Both the position numbers and the translations under genes were made by a program. Below, in pieces: positions 44,748-53,916 of a stretch of DNA of 64,000 nt (position 1 is the first letter of the stretch; every line of letters begins with the position of its first letter). The DNA is from an uncultured Flavobacterium sp. GTDB lineage: Bacteria > Bacteroidota > Bacteroidia > Flavobacteriales > Flavobacteriaceae. The notes under the pieces are model-generated. The model searched no databases, had not been told where the DNA came from, and saw only the letters and a program-made list of their open reading frames with translations. The DNA lies in the NCBI RefSeq assembly GCF_943913405.1, contig NZ_CALTYA010000002.1, forward strand, positions 1-64,000, in the 5' to 3' direction.

Positions 44748-44755
44748 TAGATTTG
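44748..44755 (+). promoter_or_regulatory. Promoter -7 element of the lipoprotein gene
   Basis: TAGATTTG (TAnnTTTG), 36 bp upstream of the ATG at 44792. Confidence 0.65.
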
Positions 44756-44791
44756 CATTATTAAATAACACAAAAACTAAAATTAAAGAAA

Positions 44792-45991
44792 ATGAAAAAA
44801 TTAGTATTAAGCGTAGCTGTTTTAGCTTCAATTTTCACAAGCTGTTCAAGCGATGATAGCAGTACACCAGTTAAAACTCCGGTAACAGGAGAAATAAGCG
44901 GAACTATCTCTTCTGACAAAACTTTCGCTTATGGAAATTATACATTAAACGGAAACGTTAAGATCGCTGCTGGAGCAACAGTTACTTTTGAAGCTGGTTC
45001 AACAATTACTGCAGACAAAACAAATGGTGAAGATGCTTTGATCATCTTAAACGGAGGAAAAATAATTGCTGTTGGAACTGCTGATTCTCCAATCGTATTT
45101 ACAGAAAAATCTAAAATCGCTGGTTCTTGGGGTGGTATAATCATGTATGGTGATGCTCCAATCGTAAACTCTGCAACAGCTCCTGCTCCACAAACTGCAA
45201 TCTCTGAAGACGGACAATCTTTGTCTTACGGAGGTTCTAACACACAACACAATGGTGGAACTTTGAAATTTGTAAGAGTAGAATATGCTGGACAAGTAAT
45301 TACTCAAAACAACAAAGAGCAAAACGGATTTTCTTTCTATTCTGTAGGTGCTGGAACAACTCTTGAAAACCTAGTTTCTTACAAAGGAAATGATGACGGT
45401 TTTGAATTTTATGGAGGAACTGTAAGCGGTAAAAACTTAATTTCTTACGGAAATTCTGATGATTCTTTTGACTGGCAAGATGGATGGAGAGGTCAAGAAA
45501 ACACAAACTGGTTCGCTTACCAAACAGGTGTTGCAAATTATGGTGTTGAAGTAGAAGCAAAAAGTGTAGCTAACACTTTCTGGCCTAAAGTAACAAACAT
45601 CACATTAAAGAGAGCTGCTGGAACTCAAACAGAATCTTTATCAGAAATTCAACTTGATGCTTTCCAATTCAAAAAAGAAGGAAATGGTGATTTCAGCAAC
45701 ATCGTGATCGACGGTTACAAAAACTATACTACTCCTGCTACAAATGGCGGTGCAATTCAAGTTCTTGATGTAGCTACTTACAACAACCAAGTATTGACTG
45801 GACATGTAAAATTAACTAACGTGAAAATCACGAACACAGATAACAACTTTATCTCTGGAGTTCCTAACACATTCACAGTAAATGCAACAAGCTTTGGTAC
45901 TTCATTCACAACTGGTGCTGCAACTGGAGCACAATTGACAGGTGGTGCTTGGGCAACTGTTGACGGTGTTAACTTGTTACAAAACCTATAA
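44792..45991 (+). CDS. Surface lipoprotein, predicted beta-helix
   Basis: 399 aa with a lipoprotein signal (ASIFTSCSSDD, Cys18); the SSDDS after the Cys resembles the lipoprotein export signal of Bacteroidota surface lipoproteins. The body is rich in Gly, Asn and Thr, with repeated short strands (GNYTLNGNVKIAAGATVTFE; TLENLVSYKGNDDGFEFYGG) as in right-handed beta-helix proteins. It follows the TonB-dependent receptor and shares its type of upstream hexamer array, so it probably serves as the receptor's surface partner. Confidence 0.8.
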   Translation: MKKLVLSVAVLASIFTSCSSDDSSTPVKTPVTGEISGTISSDKTFAYGNYTLNGNVKIAAGATVTFEAGSTITADKTNGEDALIILNGGKIIAVGTADSPIVFTEKSKIAGSWGGIIMYGDAPIVNSATAPAPQTAISEDGQSLSYGGSNTQHNGGTLKFVRVEYAGQVITQNNKEQNGFSFYSVGAGTTLENLVSYKGNDDGFEFYGGTVSGKNLISYGNSDDSFDWQDGWRGQENTNWFAYQTGVANYGVEVEAKSVANTFWPKVTNITLKRAAGTQTESLSEIQLDAFQFKKEGNGDFSNIVIDGYKNYTTPATNGGAIQVLDVATYNNQVLTGHVKLTNVKITNTDNNFISGVPNTFTVNATSFGTSFTTGAATGAQLTGGAWATVDGVNLLQNL

Positions 45992-46010
45992 GAATCTAAT
46001 TCTTGATATA

Positions 46011-46040
46011 AAAAACATCCGCCAATGGCGGATGTTTTTG
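46011..46040 (+). terminator. Terminator after the surface lipoprotein gene
   Basis: 13-bp perfect arms (46011-46023 and 46027-46039) ending in a T-run. Confidence 0.88.
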
Positions 46041-46105
46041 TTTAATATATTTTTTGGTATACTTATTGAATTATTTTTTTATATTTACATAGCCAAATAT
46101 CTGAC

Positions 46106-46426
46106 ATGATAAAAAAATACGCTTATATAATTCTGTTTTTCATCTCCCTTGTTTCTTTTGAGTCTAAAGCTCAGGAAAACAAAGGCAATGGTGCTATTGA
46201 AGGATTTAACTTCTATCCAAATCCTGTGAGCAATGGCAAGATTTTTATTTCGTCAAAATCAATGCAGAATAAAGAAGTAGCGATTTATGACGTCTTAGGA
46301 AAAAAAGTGCAGCAAAGCACCATGACGTCAAAAGAATTAAACGTTTCTTCACTTTCACCAGGAGTTTATATCATTAAAATCAAGGAAGGCGACGCAACTG
46401 TTACAAGAAAGCTTATTATCAAGTAG
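46106..46426 (+). CDS. Mini T9SS cargo: signal peptide plus sorting domain only
   Basis: 106 aa. The signal peptide (~1-22) is followed by only ~10 residues and then a full T9SS type A sorting domain (FNFYPNPVSNGKIFISS to VTRKLIIK). There is thus no separate passenger domain. It may be a degraded or minimal cargo, or a protein in which the sorting domain itself is functional. The sorting domain closely resembles that of the next gene. Confidence 0.85.
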   Translation: MIKKYAYIILFFISLVSFESKAQENKGNGAIEGFNFYPNPVSNGKIFISSKSMQNKEVAIYDVLGKKVQQSTMTSKELNVSSLSPGVYIIKIKEGDATVTRKLIIK

Positions 46427-46500
46427 TTGCAAAACCTCACTTTCCCGCTACATTTAACTATAAATTTACATTATAATTTTTGAGCGCAATAAATTGTGCT

Positions 46501-46508
46501 TATCTTTG
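46501..46508 (+). promoter_or_regulatory. Promoter -7 element of the 281-aa T9SS protein
   Basis: TATCTTTG (TAnnTTTG), 32 bp before the ATG at 46541. Confidence 0.6.
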
Positions 46509-46540
46509 CAGAGAAATTATAACAAAAAACAAGAAAGAAC

Positions 46541-47386
46541 ATGAAAAAACTTTACACTTTATTATCTGTTTTTGTATTGGCTCTTACAGCAAATGCTCAA
46601 ACAACAGTTGCACAATGGAATTTTGACGCTCTTACACCAGCCGCTGCTATGGTACCATCAACAGGTACTGGAACATTTACAACAATTGGTGGAGTTGAAG
46701 ACAATCTTACTAGTGGAGCTATGCCTGCCGGAAATCCTTCTACTGGAAAAGCATACAGTATTAAAACTTTCCCTGAAGCAAGTACAGCTTCTGGAACGGC
46801 TGGTTTTCAATTCGCAACAAGTACAGTTGGATTTTCTGGAATTACAGTTTCTTTTGACCCAAGAAGTTCAGCAACTGGTTCTAAATGGCAACAATTTGAA
46901 TACTCTACTGACGGAACAACTTGGACAGTATTAAGCAATAATGGCGGTTTATTAGCTAATGATTTTGCTAATCCAGTATCATTAACTCTTCCTGCTACGG
47001 TAAACAACAATGCAAATTTTAAATTTAGAATTGTTTCGATTTTTGCACCTGCAACTACATCTTATGCTCCAGTTGGAACAACATATGGAACAGGTGGTGC
47101 TTGGAGAATTGATAATTTTACCGTTACAGGAACTACTCTTTCTGTTAAAGACAATGCTATTGCGGGTCTTAAAGTTTATCCTAACCCAGTAACAGGTGGA
47201 AAATTCTTTATCTCAACAGATGCTAACAATGAAAAATCAGTAGTTATCTTTGACGTATTAGGAAAACAAGTAGTTAACACAACTGCAACTGAATCAGTAA
47301 ACGTTTCTAACTTAAAAGGTGGTGTTTATATCGTTAAAATCACTGAAGACGGTAAAACGGCTACTAGAAAATTAGTTATCAAATAA
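46541..47386 (+). CDS. Secreted protein with T9SS sorting domain
   Basis: 281 aa. Signal peptide (MKKLYTLLSVFVLALTANAQ), a ~180-residue beta-sandwich passenger rich in Thr, Gly and Ala (TTVAQWNFDALTP; FKFRIVSIFAP; WRIDNFTVTGT) like carbohydrate-binding or adhesin modules, and a sorting domain (LKVYPNPVTGGKFFIST to TRKLVIK). Passenger function unknown. Own promoter and terminator. Confidence 0.87.
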   Translation: MKKLYTLLSVFVLALTANAQTTVAQWNFDALTPAAAMVPSTGTGTFTTIGGVEDNLTSGAMPAGNPSTGKAYSIKTFPEASTASGTAGFQFATSTVGFSGITVSFDPRSSATGSKWQQFEYSTDGTTWTVLSNNGGLLANDFANPVSLTLPATVNNNANFKFRIVSIFAPATTSYAPVGTTYGTGGAWRIDNFTVTGTTLSVKDNAIAGLKVYPNPVTGGKFFISTDANNEKSVVIFDVLGKQVVNTTATESVNVSNLKGGVYIVKITEDGKTATRKLVIK

Positions 47387-47405
47387 TTAAGTTTCAAAAT
47401 ATATC

Positions 47406-47438
47406 AAAAGCACCAGCTAACGCTGGTGCTTTTTTTTG
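47406..47438 (+). terminator. Terminator after 281-aa T9SS protein
   Basis: AAAAGCACCAGC (47406-47417) and GCTGGTGCTTTT (47422-47433), then a T-run. Confidence 0.86.
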
Positions 47439-47517
47439 CAGTTAAGTCAACGGCTAAAAATCACAAACTTAATATTTTAACAAAATAAAAACAGTTTTTT
47501 ACTTACATTTAATTTCG

Positions 47518-47525
47518 TAGATTTG
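47518..47525 (+). promoter_or_regulatory. Promoter -7 element of first repeat-protein module
   Basis: TAGATTTG (TAnnTTTG), 22 bp before the ATG at 47548; the surrounding leader resembles that at 52901-52933. Confidence 0.65.
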
Positions 47526-47547
47526 AGACAACCTTAAATCTTAAATT

Positions 47548-48471
47548 ATGAAATTAAAAAAAATCTTCAGTACAGTATTCCTTCTTTCAGGAATGTTTTT
47601 TGCTCATTCTCAAAATGTTGCCTCAACAGCCAATTTAACTAGTAGCGGTTTAAATGCAGGGACTAGCGGAACCTATAGTACATTTTACGGCACTCTATCT
47701 GGCACAAATAATACTACAGGACAGTCAAATGCATTCTATGGTGCATATTCTGGAAGTGCAAATGTTTCTGGCTCTAATAATACATATATAGGCTCAAATG
47801 CAGGAGATTCAAATATTGGAGATAATAATACTTTTATCGGAGGCGGCGCAGGTGGAGGTTATGAAGGAAATGGAAATGTATTTATAGGAATTGATACTGG
47901 ACATGCCGCTAGCGGCAATAATAACGTCTTTATTGGAAACAATGTAGGTTTTGGTCAGAGTAGCAATAATAGACTGTTAATTGACAATAATAACTCAACG
48001 AATTCGCTAATCTGGGGAGATTTCGCCCTCGACCAATTAAAACTAAATGGAAAAGTAGGCATCGGCACTGGCTTTGCTAATTTTCCGACTACAGCAGGCT
48101 CCGTAAATGTGGCCAATTACAATCTTTTCGTAAAAGGCGGCATTCTTACCGAAGAAGTACGTGTTAACCTTCAGTCAAATTGGGCTGATTATGTTTTTTT
48201 ACCTGATTATAAATTAAAAACACTTGGTGAAGTTGAAAATTACATCAATGAAAATGGTCATTTAGAGAATGTTCCTTCTGCTAAAAAAGTAAAGGAAGAA
48301 GGCATTGAATTGGGCGAAATGGTAAAAATTCAACAAGAAAAAATTGAAGAACTGACTTTATATATCATCCAGCTCAATAAAGAAAACCTAAAAGAAAAAG
48401 AGCAAAATAAAGCAATGCTTCAAAAACTTACTGATTTAGAAGAAAAAGTAAATCTTCTTCTTTCAAAATAA
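47548..48471 (+). CDS. Exported Asn/Gly-repeat protein, paralogue 1
   Basis: 307 aa. Signal peptide (~1-21), then tandem ~14-20-residue repeats of the type NNTFIGxxAG (~45-150), which suggest a beta-solenoid like trimeric adhesin heads. A conserved block follows (LIWGDFALDQLKLNGKVGIGTG; GGILTEEVRVNLQSNWADYVF; NGHLENVPSAKKVKEEGIEL) and then a C-terminal coiled coil (~250-307). There is no T9SS sorting domain. Two paralogues lie at 48507 and 52934, and each T9SS protease downstream is preceded by one. Probably a trimeric surface fibre. Confidence 0.85.
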   Translation: MKLKKIFSTVFLLSGMFFAHSQNVASTANLTSSGLNAGTSGTYSTFYGTLSGTNNTTGQSNAFYGAYSGSANVSGSNNTYIGSNAGDSNIGDNNTFIGGGAGGGYEGNGNVFIGIDTGHAASGNNNVFIGNNVGFGQSSNNRLLIDNNNSTNSLIWGDFALDQLKLNGKVGIGTGFANFPTTAGSVNVANYNLFVKGGILTEEVRVNLQSNWADYVFLPDYKLKTLGEVENYINENGHLENVPSAKKVKEEGIELGEMVKIQQEKIEELTLYIIQLNKENLKEKEQNKAMLQKLTDLEEKVNLLLSK

Positions 48472-48506
48472 CCTTAATTAATCTATAAACAAAAACCTTA
48501 AACATT

Positions 48507-49370
48507 ATGAAATTAACTAAACTATTTTTAACAGCATTGGTCTTCTCAAGCTTTAACATTGCAAACGCACAAAATGTCAGATCTGATGCAGAAATGACTA
48601 GTGGCGGACTTGAAGCAGGAGCAGGAAATTTACCAGGAGTAACAGGCAGCACTAATGGAAATACTTTTTATGGCTATCGTGCTGGGAGTTTGCAATACAG
48701 AGTTTTAACTCAAAACACCTTTATTGGACATCAAAGTGGAGAGAATAACTACAGAGGAAGCTCAAATACTTTTATCGGTTACAAATCAGGAAATTTAAGC
48801 AATAGTACTTATGATAACACATTTATTGGCACAAATTCAGGACTGAACAACACAGGATCAAGAAATATTTTCATTGGATCAGCTGCCGGATCACAACAAA
48901 CAGCAGATAGCGACAAATTGTTTATTGAAAATTCTAGCAGTTCTAGCCCTTTAATCTGGGGAGATTTCGCCCTCGACCAATTAAAACTAAACGGAAAAGT
49001 CGGCATCGGTACTGGCTTTGCTAATTTTCCAACTACAGCAGGCTCAGTAAACGTTTCAAATTATAATCTTTTCGTAAGAGGCGGTATTCTTACCGAAGAA
49101 GTGCGTGTAAACCTTCAATCAAATTGGGCTGATTATGTATTTTCTTCTGATTATAAACTAAAGACGCTTGATGAAGTTGAAAGCTATATTACTAAAAATG
49201 GTCATTTAGAAAACGTTCCTTCTGCGAAAAAAGTAAAGGAAGAAGGCATTGAATTGGGCGAAATGCTAAAAATTCAGCAAGAAAAAATTGAAGAATTGAC
49301 TCTTTATTTAATCCAGCAGAATAAGGAAATTAAAGAATTGAGAGAGAATTTAAAAAGTTTAAAAAATTAA
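48507..49370 (+). CDS. Exported Asn/Gly-repeat protein, paralogue 2
   Basis: 287 aa with the same plan as its neighbour: signal peptide (MKLTKLFLTALVFSSFNIANAQ), NTFIG-type repeats (~50-135), conserved GGILTEEVRVNL block and C-terminal coiled coil. From LIWGDFALDQLK onward it is nearly identical to paralogue 1, while the repeat region is diverged, a pattern of gene conversion or recent duplication. The stop is 2 bp before the next start, so it is coupled to the metalloprotease. Confidence 0.85.
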   Translation: MKLTKLFLTALVFSSFNIANAQNVRSDAEMTSGGLEAGAGNLPGVTGSTNGNTFYGYRAGSLQYRVLTQNTFIGHQSGENNYRGSSNTFIGYKSGNLSNSTYDNTFIGTNSGLNNTGSRNIFIGSAAGSQQTADSDKLFIENSSSSSPLIWGDFALDQLKLNGKVGIGTGFANFPTTAGSVNVSNYNLFVRGGILTEEVRVNLQSNWADYVFSSDYKLKTLDEVESYITKNGHLENVPSAKKVKEEGIELGEMLKIQQEKIEELTLYLIQQNKEIKELRENLKSLKN

Positions 49371-49372
49371 AT

Positions 49373-52300
49373 ATGAAGAATTTATATATAATCTTATTTA
49401 TGCTTTTTATTGGCATAAATAGTTTTGGGCAGAAAGAAACTAAATCTCCGCCTTGTGCTACCGATGAGTTGATGAGCCAGTTATTTAAAGAAAATCCAGA
49501 ATTAAAATTAAGGATGGACATGATAGATAATAAGCAAAGCAACATAAATAGTGTCAATAGTCTTTTAAATATCCCAACAATTACTATTCCAATAATAATT
49601 TATGTAGTTCATGACAACCAGCCTTTAGGTACTGGATCAAATATTTCAGACCTTCAAGTAATCGGTCAAATAGATGCCCTAAATAATTATTTTAATGTTT
49701 ATGGCATAAATTTTTGTTTGGCAACGAAATCTGGCAGTAACCCAATAAGCTACACAGGAGTACAAAATACTCTGGGAATAATTCACGTTAATCATCCTCC
49801 AGCTGCAGATCATAATATTCAAACTGAACAGCAATTATTAGCTAGTACATCCGCAAATAGTATAAGTCCTAATCGCTATCTTAGAATTTGGGTTGTAAAA
49901 AGCATAAATAATCCCAGTGACATTTTAGGATATTCTGCACTTCCTGGAACATCGACAGCAATTGACGGTATAGTGATGCGATATGATGCTTTTGGAGATA
50001 ATTCATGCAATGGTTGCAATTTCAATCTTTTACAAAACCATGACAAAGGCAAAACATTAGTGCACGAAATAGGCCATTATTTAGGATTATATCATACTTT
50101 CCAGGAAGGATGTTCAGGTTTAGACCCTTCAAGTTGCAATACTTCAGGAGACAAAGTATGCGATACACCACCAGTAGCAAGTCCTAACTTCAACTGCACA
50201 GCGAATATAAATTCTTGCAATGAACAAAATAACCTTCCAGATGATATTCACAATTTTATGGATTATGGAGATGATAATTGTCTAGACCATTTCACTTCAG
50301 GACAAAAGTCAAGGATTTTTAATAATATTACATTTTACAGAAACACTTTATTTTCCTCCGACAACCTTATTTATACTGGAGTTTGTGGATTTGAAAGTTC
50401 ATTGTCCGCTACTTTTGAAGCTAGCATTTATTCCCCTTGTTGGAGCCCGACTAATGGAGTAAGCTTTACTCCACTATCGACTGGAGGCGGAACAACTTAT
50501 TTATGGAATTTTGGAGACCCAAGCACTGGAAATCAAAACACTTCTACACTACCTAATCCTACACACATTTTTAGCTCATCGTCTAACACTCCTTATACAG
50601 TCACATTGACAATAACTAGAGGCAGTGAAAGTAAGATTTCAAATTGTTTAATTTTTGTTACTAATTGCAACCCAATACAAAATTCAGAAAGTACTTGGTA
50701 TTTCAGTAAAAGTAATGGATTAAGTTTTAATACAGGTGTCCCTATTGAAAATAACTCTATTCCAGCAAGTAATACATTTGGAGAGGCGTGCGCTATACAG
50801 AGTAACACTTCAGGCGATGTGTTATTCTATACCAATAGCGAACAAGTTTGGAATAGCTCTCATCAACTTATCAATACTGGCAATCTTTTGCAGGGACATC
50901 AAAGCTCGAAGAATGGAGCTGTAATTGTACCAAATCCTGCAAATATTAATCAATATTATATTTTTACATCAACTGAATCAGGAGGACAAAAAGGCTTCAG
51001 ATATAGCATTGTTCAAACAAGTGGCACTACAGCTACAATGACATCCGTTATAAATCAGCCGATCACAATCCCTTCAGGATATTTAACAAGTTCCGACGGA
51101 GCCATATTGGCCGTGGAAGGAATAGAAGTTTTCAAAACATGTAATGGATATTGGATCATAACATCTGCAAAAAAGAGTTCTGGTGTCTACTTAATAGTTT
51201 ACTCACTAACATCAGCTGGTTTGCAGTATACCAGCGAATTTTTCATAGCAAATAACGTTGATTATCATGTTTCTTCAATAGAAATATCACCAAATGGAAA
51301 TAAATTAGCCTATATTAACTATTATTATAAAACTTACTTATTTGATTTTGACAAATACACAGGAATTATAAGTAATCAAATTCTTGTGACTGGCACTAAT
51401 ACATATGCTTTTTCATTTAGCCCAAACTCAAATTTATTTTATTTAACATTAGGTGATGAAATTTTCCAATATAATATTAATTCCATAAATATTGTGAATA
51501 GCAAAGTAAAAATTGGTTCATATACACAACAATTGGGCGGTATGCAAAGAGGCCCGGACAACAAGCTATATTTAATTATTAATGGTAAAAATAAAATGGC
51601 AGTCATTCATGAACCAAATAGATTAGCTACAGAAAACAATCTTAACGAATGTTTCTTTACAGAAAACGGTCCTATTTTAAGCAGATCTTTAGGATTTAGC
51701 TTACCAAATATGATAGAGAATAGAACAGATATTTCATACAATAATACAATTAGCGCAACACCTAATAGCTGTTTCACATATAAATTTGCACCTAATGTCT
51801 GTACAAATAGTTTTTCTTGGAATTTTGGAGATCCTGCTTCAGGAGGCAACAACATATCTAACGAATCCAATCCTACACATACTTTTTCTGGATATGGAAC
51901 TTATACAATAACGTTAAACACAGGAACAATCTCAATTACATATAGTTTAAATATAAACACAATTAATCCAGTAATTCTTGGAAGTACAACTGCATGTTTA
52001 GAAGGTACACAAACAACAAATCACTCTGTAGCATTAGCTCTTGGGCAAAATGCATCTTGGTCTGTCAACGGAGGAGTTATAAACGGCCTAAATAATCAAT
52101 CTGACGTAACAGTCAAATGGACATCACTTCCTGGAACTGTCACATTAACTATTACAAACACAACTGGATGTTCTACCACTGTTACTAAAACAATTACTTC
52201 AGACTGTAATAATCAAGCCACTTGCGACACAAACCTCACATTTAACAATCCACAAACAGCAGCCGCTAATTACCAAGCATCACAGAACATAAATACTAAT

Positions 52301-52711
52301 ACAAATTACATTGTAAATAACGATATTGACATTAATTTAAAAGCAGGAAATTCAATAGTAATAAGCCCAAATGCACATATTAAAAACGGCTCAACTTTCC
52401 GTGCTTACATTGGGCCTTGCACCCAAACTAATACTGGAAAACAAAGCAGTAAGAAGTCCGTTGAAGCAAATTTGAACAGTATCTCAATTTACCCAAATCC
52501 GACATCTGGCATTGTAACTATTGAGCTTTCAAATACTTTAATGACAGAAATCACTTTGAATTCCATAGACGGAAAATTAGTTCATTTTAAAAAGACAGCA
52601 AATGTCAATTACTATTCTCTTGACTTAAGTTCTTATGAGAAAGGAATTTACTTGTTGAATTTAAAAACTTCTGAAGGAGAATTTATTACTAAAAAGATAA
52701 TCAAGCAGTAA
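49373..52711 (+). CDS. Secreted M43-type metalloprotease with PKD and T9SS sorting domains
   Basis: 1112 aa. Signal peptide (~1-19), a catalytic domain with HEIGHYLGLYH at 231-241 (HExxHxxGxxH) and a FMDYGDDNCLDHFT Met-turn, as in pappalysin/cytophagalysin (M43). A PKD domain follows (~345-420, YLWNFGDPSTG), then a ~330-residue region with propeller-like strands, a second PKD (~800-860, FSWNFGDPASG), a second Ig-like segment, a Cys-flanked region (SIVISPNAHIKNGSTFRAYIG) and a sorting domain (ISIYPNPTSGIVTIEL to KKIIKQ). Predicted T9SS-secreted protease. Confidence 0.92.
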   Translation: MKNLYIILFMLFIGINSFGQKETKSPPCATDELMSQLFKENPELKLRMDMIDNKQSNINSVNSLLNIPTITIPIIIYVVHDNQPLGTGSNISDLQVIGQIDALNNYFNVYGINFCLATKSGSNPISYTGVQNTLGIIHVNHPPAADHNIQTEQQLLASTSANSISPNRYLRIWVVKSINNPSDILGYSALPGTSTAIDGIVMRYDAFGDNSCNGCNFNLLQNHDKGKTLVHEIGHYLGLYHTFQEGCSGLDPSSCNTSGDKVCDTPPVASPNFNCTANINSCNEQNNLPDDIHNFMDYGDDNCLDHFTSGQKSRIFNNITFYRNTLFSSDNLIYTGVCGFESSLSATFEASIYSPCWSPTNGVSFTPLSTGGGTTYLWNFGDPSTGNQNTSTLPNPTHIFSSSSNTPYTVTLTITRGSESKISNCLIFVTNCNPIQNSESTWYFSKSNGLSFNTGVPIENNSIPASNTFGEACAIQSNTSGDVLFYTNSEQVWNSSHQLINTGNLLQGHQSSKNGAVIVPNPANINQYYIFTSTESGGQKGFRYSIVQTSGTTATMTSVINQPITIPSGYLTSSDGAILAVEGIEVFKTCNGYWIITSAKKSSGVYLIVYSLTSAGLQYTSEFFIANNVDYHVSSIEISPNGNKLAYINYYYKTYLFDFDKYTGIISNQILVTGTNTYAFSFSPNSNLFYLTLGDEIFQYNINSINIVNSKVKIGSYTQQLGGMQRGPDNKLYLIINGKNKMAVIHEPNRLATENNLNECFFTENGPILSRSLGFSLPNMIENRTDISYNNTISATPNSCFTYKFAPNVCTNSFSWNFGDPASGGNNISNESNPTHTFSGYGTYTITLNTGTISITYSLNINTINPVILGSTTACLEGTQTTNHSVALALGQNASWSVNGGVINGLNNQSDVTVKWTSLPGTVTLTITNTTGCSTTVTKTITSDCNNQATCDTNLTFNNPQTAAANYQASQNINTNTNYIVNNDIDINLKAGNSIVISPNAHIKNGSTFRAYIGPCTQTNTGKQSSKKSVEANLNSISIYPNPTSGIVTIELSNTLMTEITLNSIDGKLVHFKKTANVNYYSLDLSSYEKGIYLLNLKTSEGEFITKKIIKQ

Positions 52712-52729
52712 ATTATCATCACTTTCATG

Positions 52730-52762
52730 AAAGCATCCTTTTAAAAAAAGGGTGCTTTTTTG
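52730..52762 (+). terminator. Terminator after M43 protease gene
   Basis: AAAGCATCCTTTT (52730-52742) pairs with AAAAGGGTGCTTT (one G-U pair), then a T-run. Confidence 0.78.
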
Positions 52763-52900
52763 TTTAAAATACATTCTCAAAAAATAAATTTCAAAAAAAC
52801 AATCTTCCAAACCATCTGTATTTACTGAACAAATAATTAAAAACATAAAAATTAACACTTTAACTGAATAATAATAGTTTTTTTATTACAAATTTTTCAC

Positions 52901-52908
52901 TAAGTTTG
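52901..52908 (+). promoter_or_regulatory. Promoter -7 element of second repeat-protein module
   Basis: TAAGTTTG (TAnnTTTG), 25 bp before the ATG at 52934. Confidence 0.65.
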
Positions 52909-52933
52909 ATATAACCCTTAAATCTATTTTAAA

Positions 52934-53890
52934 ATGAACTTAACAAAAATCCTCAGTGCAGGACTAATTCTTGGTGGAATTATGTCAGCAAATTCTCAAG
53001 ATGTTTCTTCAACATCAACATTAACAAGCGGTGGCTTAAATGCCGGAAGCAATCAAAGCGAAAGTGCTTTCTATGGCAACGAATCAGGATCGCAGACCGA
53101 AGGCAGATTCAACGCATTCTTCGGACAGCAGTCAGGAGCAAAAAACACACGAGGCACAATGAACGTCTTTGTTGGCCATCAAGCCGGAATCAGCAATGAT
53201 AGCGGGAACTACAATACCTTTTTAGGCTTTTCCACAGGATACAACAACCTCCGAGGAACGGATGACACTTATGTGGGGAATAATTCTGGACAAGCAAATC
53301 AAGGAAGTTTCAACACTTTTTTAGGAAGCAACTCTGGAGCAAAATCTACTGGAAGTTCTGGTGTTTTCCTTGGAAATTATGCAGGATATTCTGAAAGAAC
53401 TGACAACAAACTGCATATCAGCAATGCTTACAGAGCCGTACCTTTAATTTGGGGAGATTTCAAAGAATTTCTAATCAAATTAAACGGCAAAGTAGGTGTT
53501 GGTTATGATTTCGGGAATTATCCAACATCTGCTGGCGGATATGATGTAAGCAAATACAATTTATTTGTAAAAGGCGGTATTCTTACTGAAGAAGTAAGAG
53601 TTAATCTTGAAGCTGATTGGGCTGATTATGTTTTCTTAAAAGAGTATAAATTAAAAACACTAGCAGAATTAGAAAGCTATATCAAAGAAAACGGACATCT
53701 TCCAAACGTTCCTTCTGCACAAAAAGTAAAAGAAGACGGTATCGAACTTGGAAACATGGCAAAAATTCAGCAAGAAAAAATTGAAGAATTGACGCTTTAT
53801 ATTATTGATCAAAATAAAATAAACGAGAAACAAAGCAAAGAAATTGACGAGCTAAAAGAGATGGTAAAAAGCCTTATGGCAAAGAAATAA
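52934..53890 (+). CDS. Exported Asn/Gly-repeat protein, paralogue 3
   Basis: 318 aa. Signal peptide (~1-21), repeats such as NTFLGFSTGYNN and NTFLGSNSGAKS (~55-160), the shared GGILTEEVRVNLEADWADYVFL and NGHLPNVPSAQKVKEDGIEL blocks, and a C-terminal coiled coil. More diverged from paralogues 1 and 2 than they are from each other. It starts the second module and is followed 26 bp later by a T9SS metalloprotease. Confidence 0.85.
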   Translation: MNLTKILSAGLILGGIMSANSQDVSSTSTLTSGGLNAGSNQSESAFYGNESGSQTEGRFNAFFGQQSGAKNTRGTMNVFVGHQAGISNDSGNYNTFLGFSTGYNNLRGTDDTYVGNNSGQANQGSFNTFLGSNSGAKSTGSSGVFLGNYAGYSERTDNKLHISNAYRAVPLIWGDFKEFLIKLNGKVGVGYDFGNYPTSAGGYDVSKYNLFVKGGILTEEVRVNLEADWADYVFLKEYKLKTLAELESYIKENGHLPNVPSAQKVKEDGIELGNMAKIQQEKIEELTLYIIDQNKINEKQSKEIDELKEMVKSLMAKK

Positions 53891-53916
53891 TATAAGTTAA
53901 TCTTAAAACTAAAATT

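Noticed and set aside
46572..46934. Leu/Gln-rich plus-strand frame inside the 281-aa T9SS gene
   Set aside because: It is a +1-frame shadow of a gene with signal peptide and sorting domain.
47680..47960. Tandem repeats in the Asn/Gly-repeat gene
   Set aside because: They are coding repeats (NTFIG type) and are not a CRISPR array.
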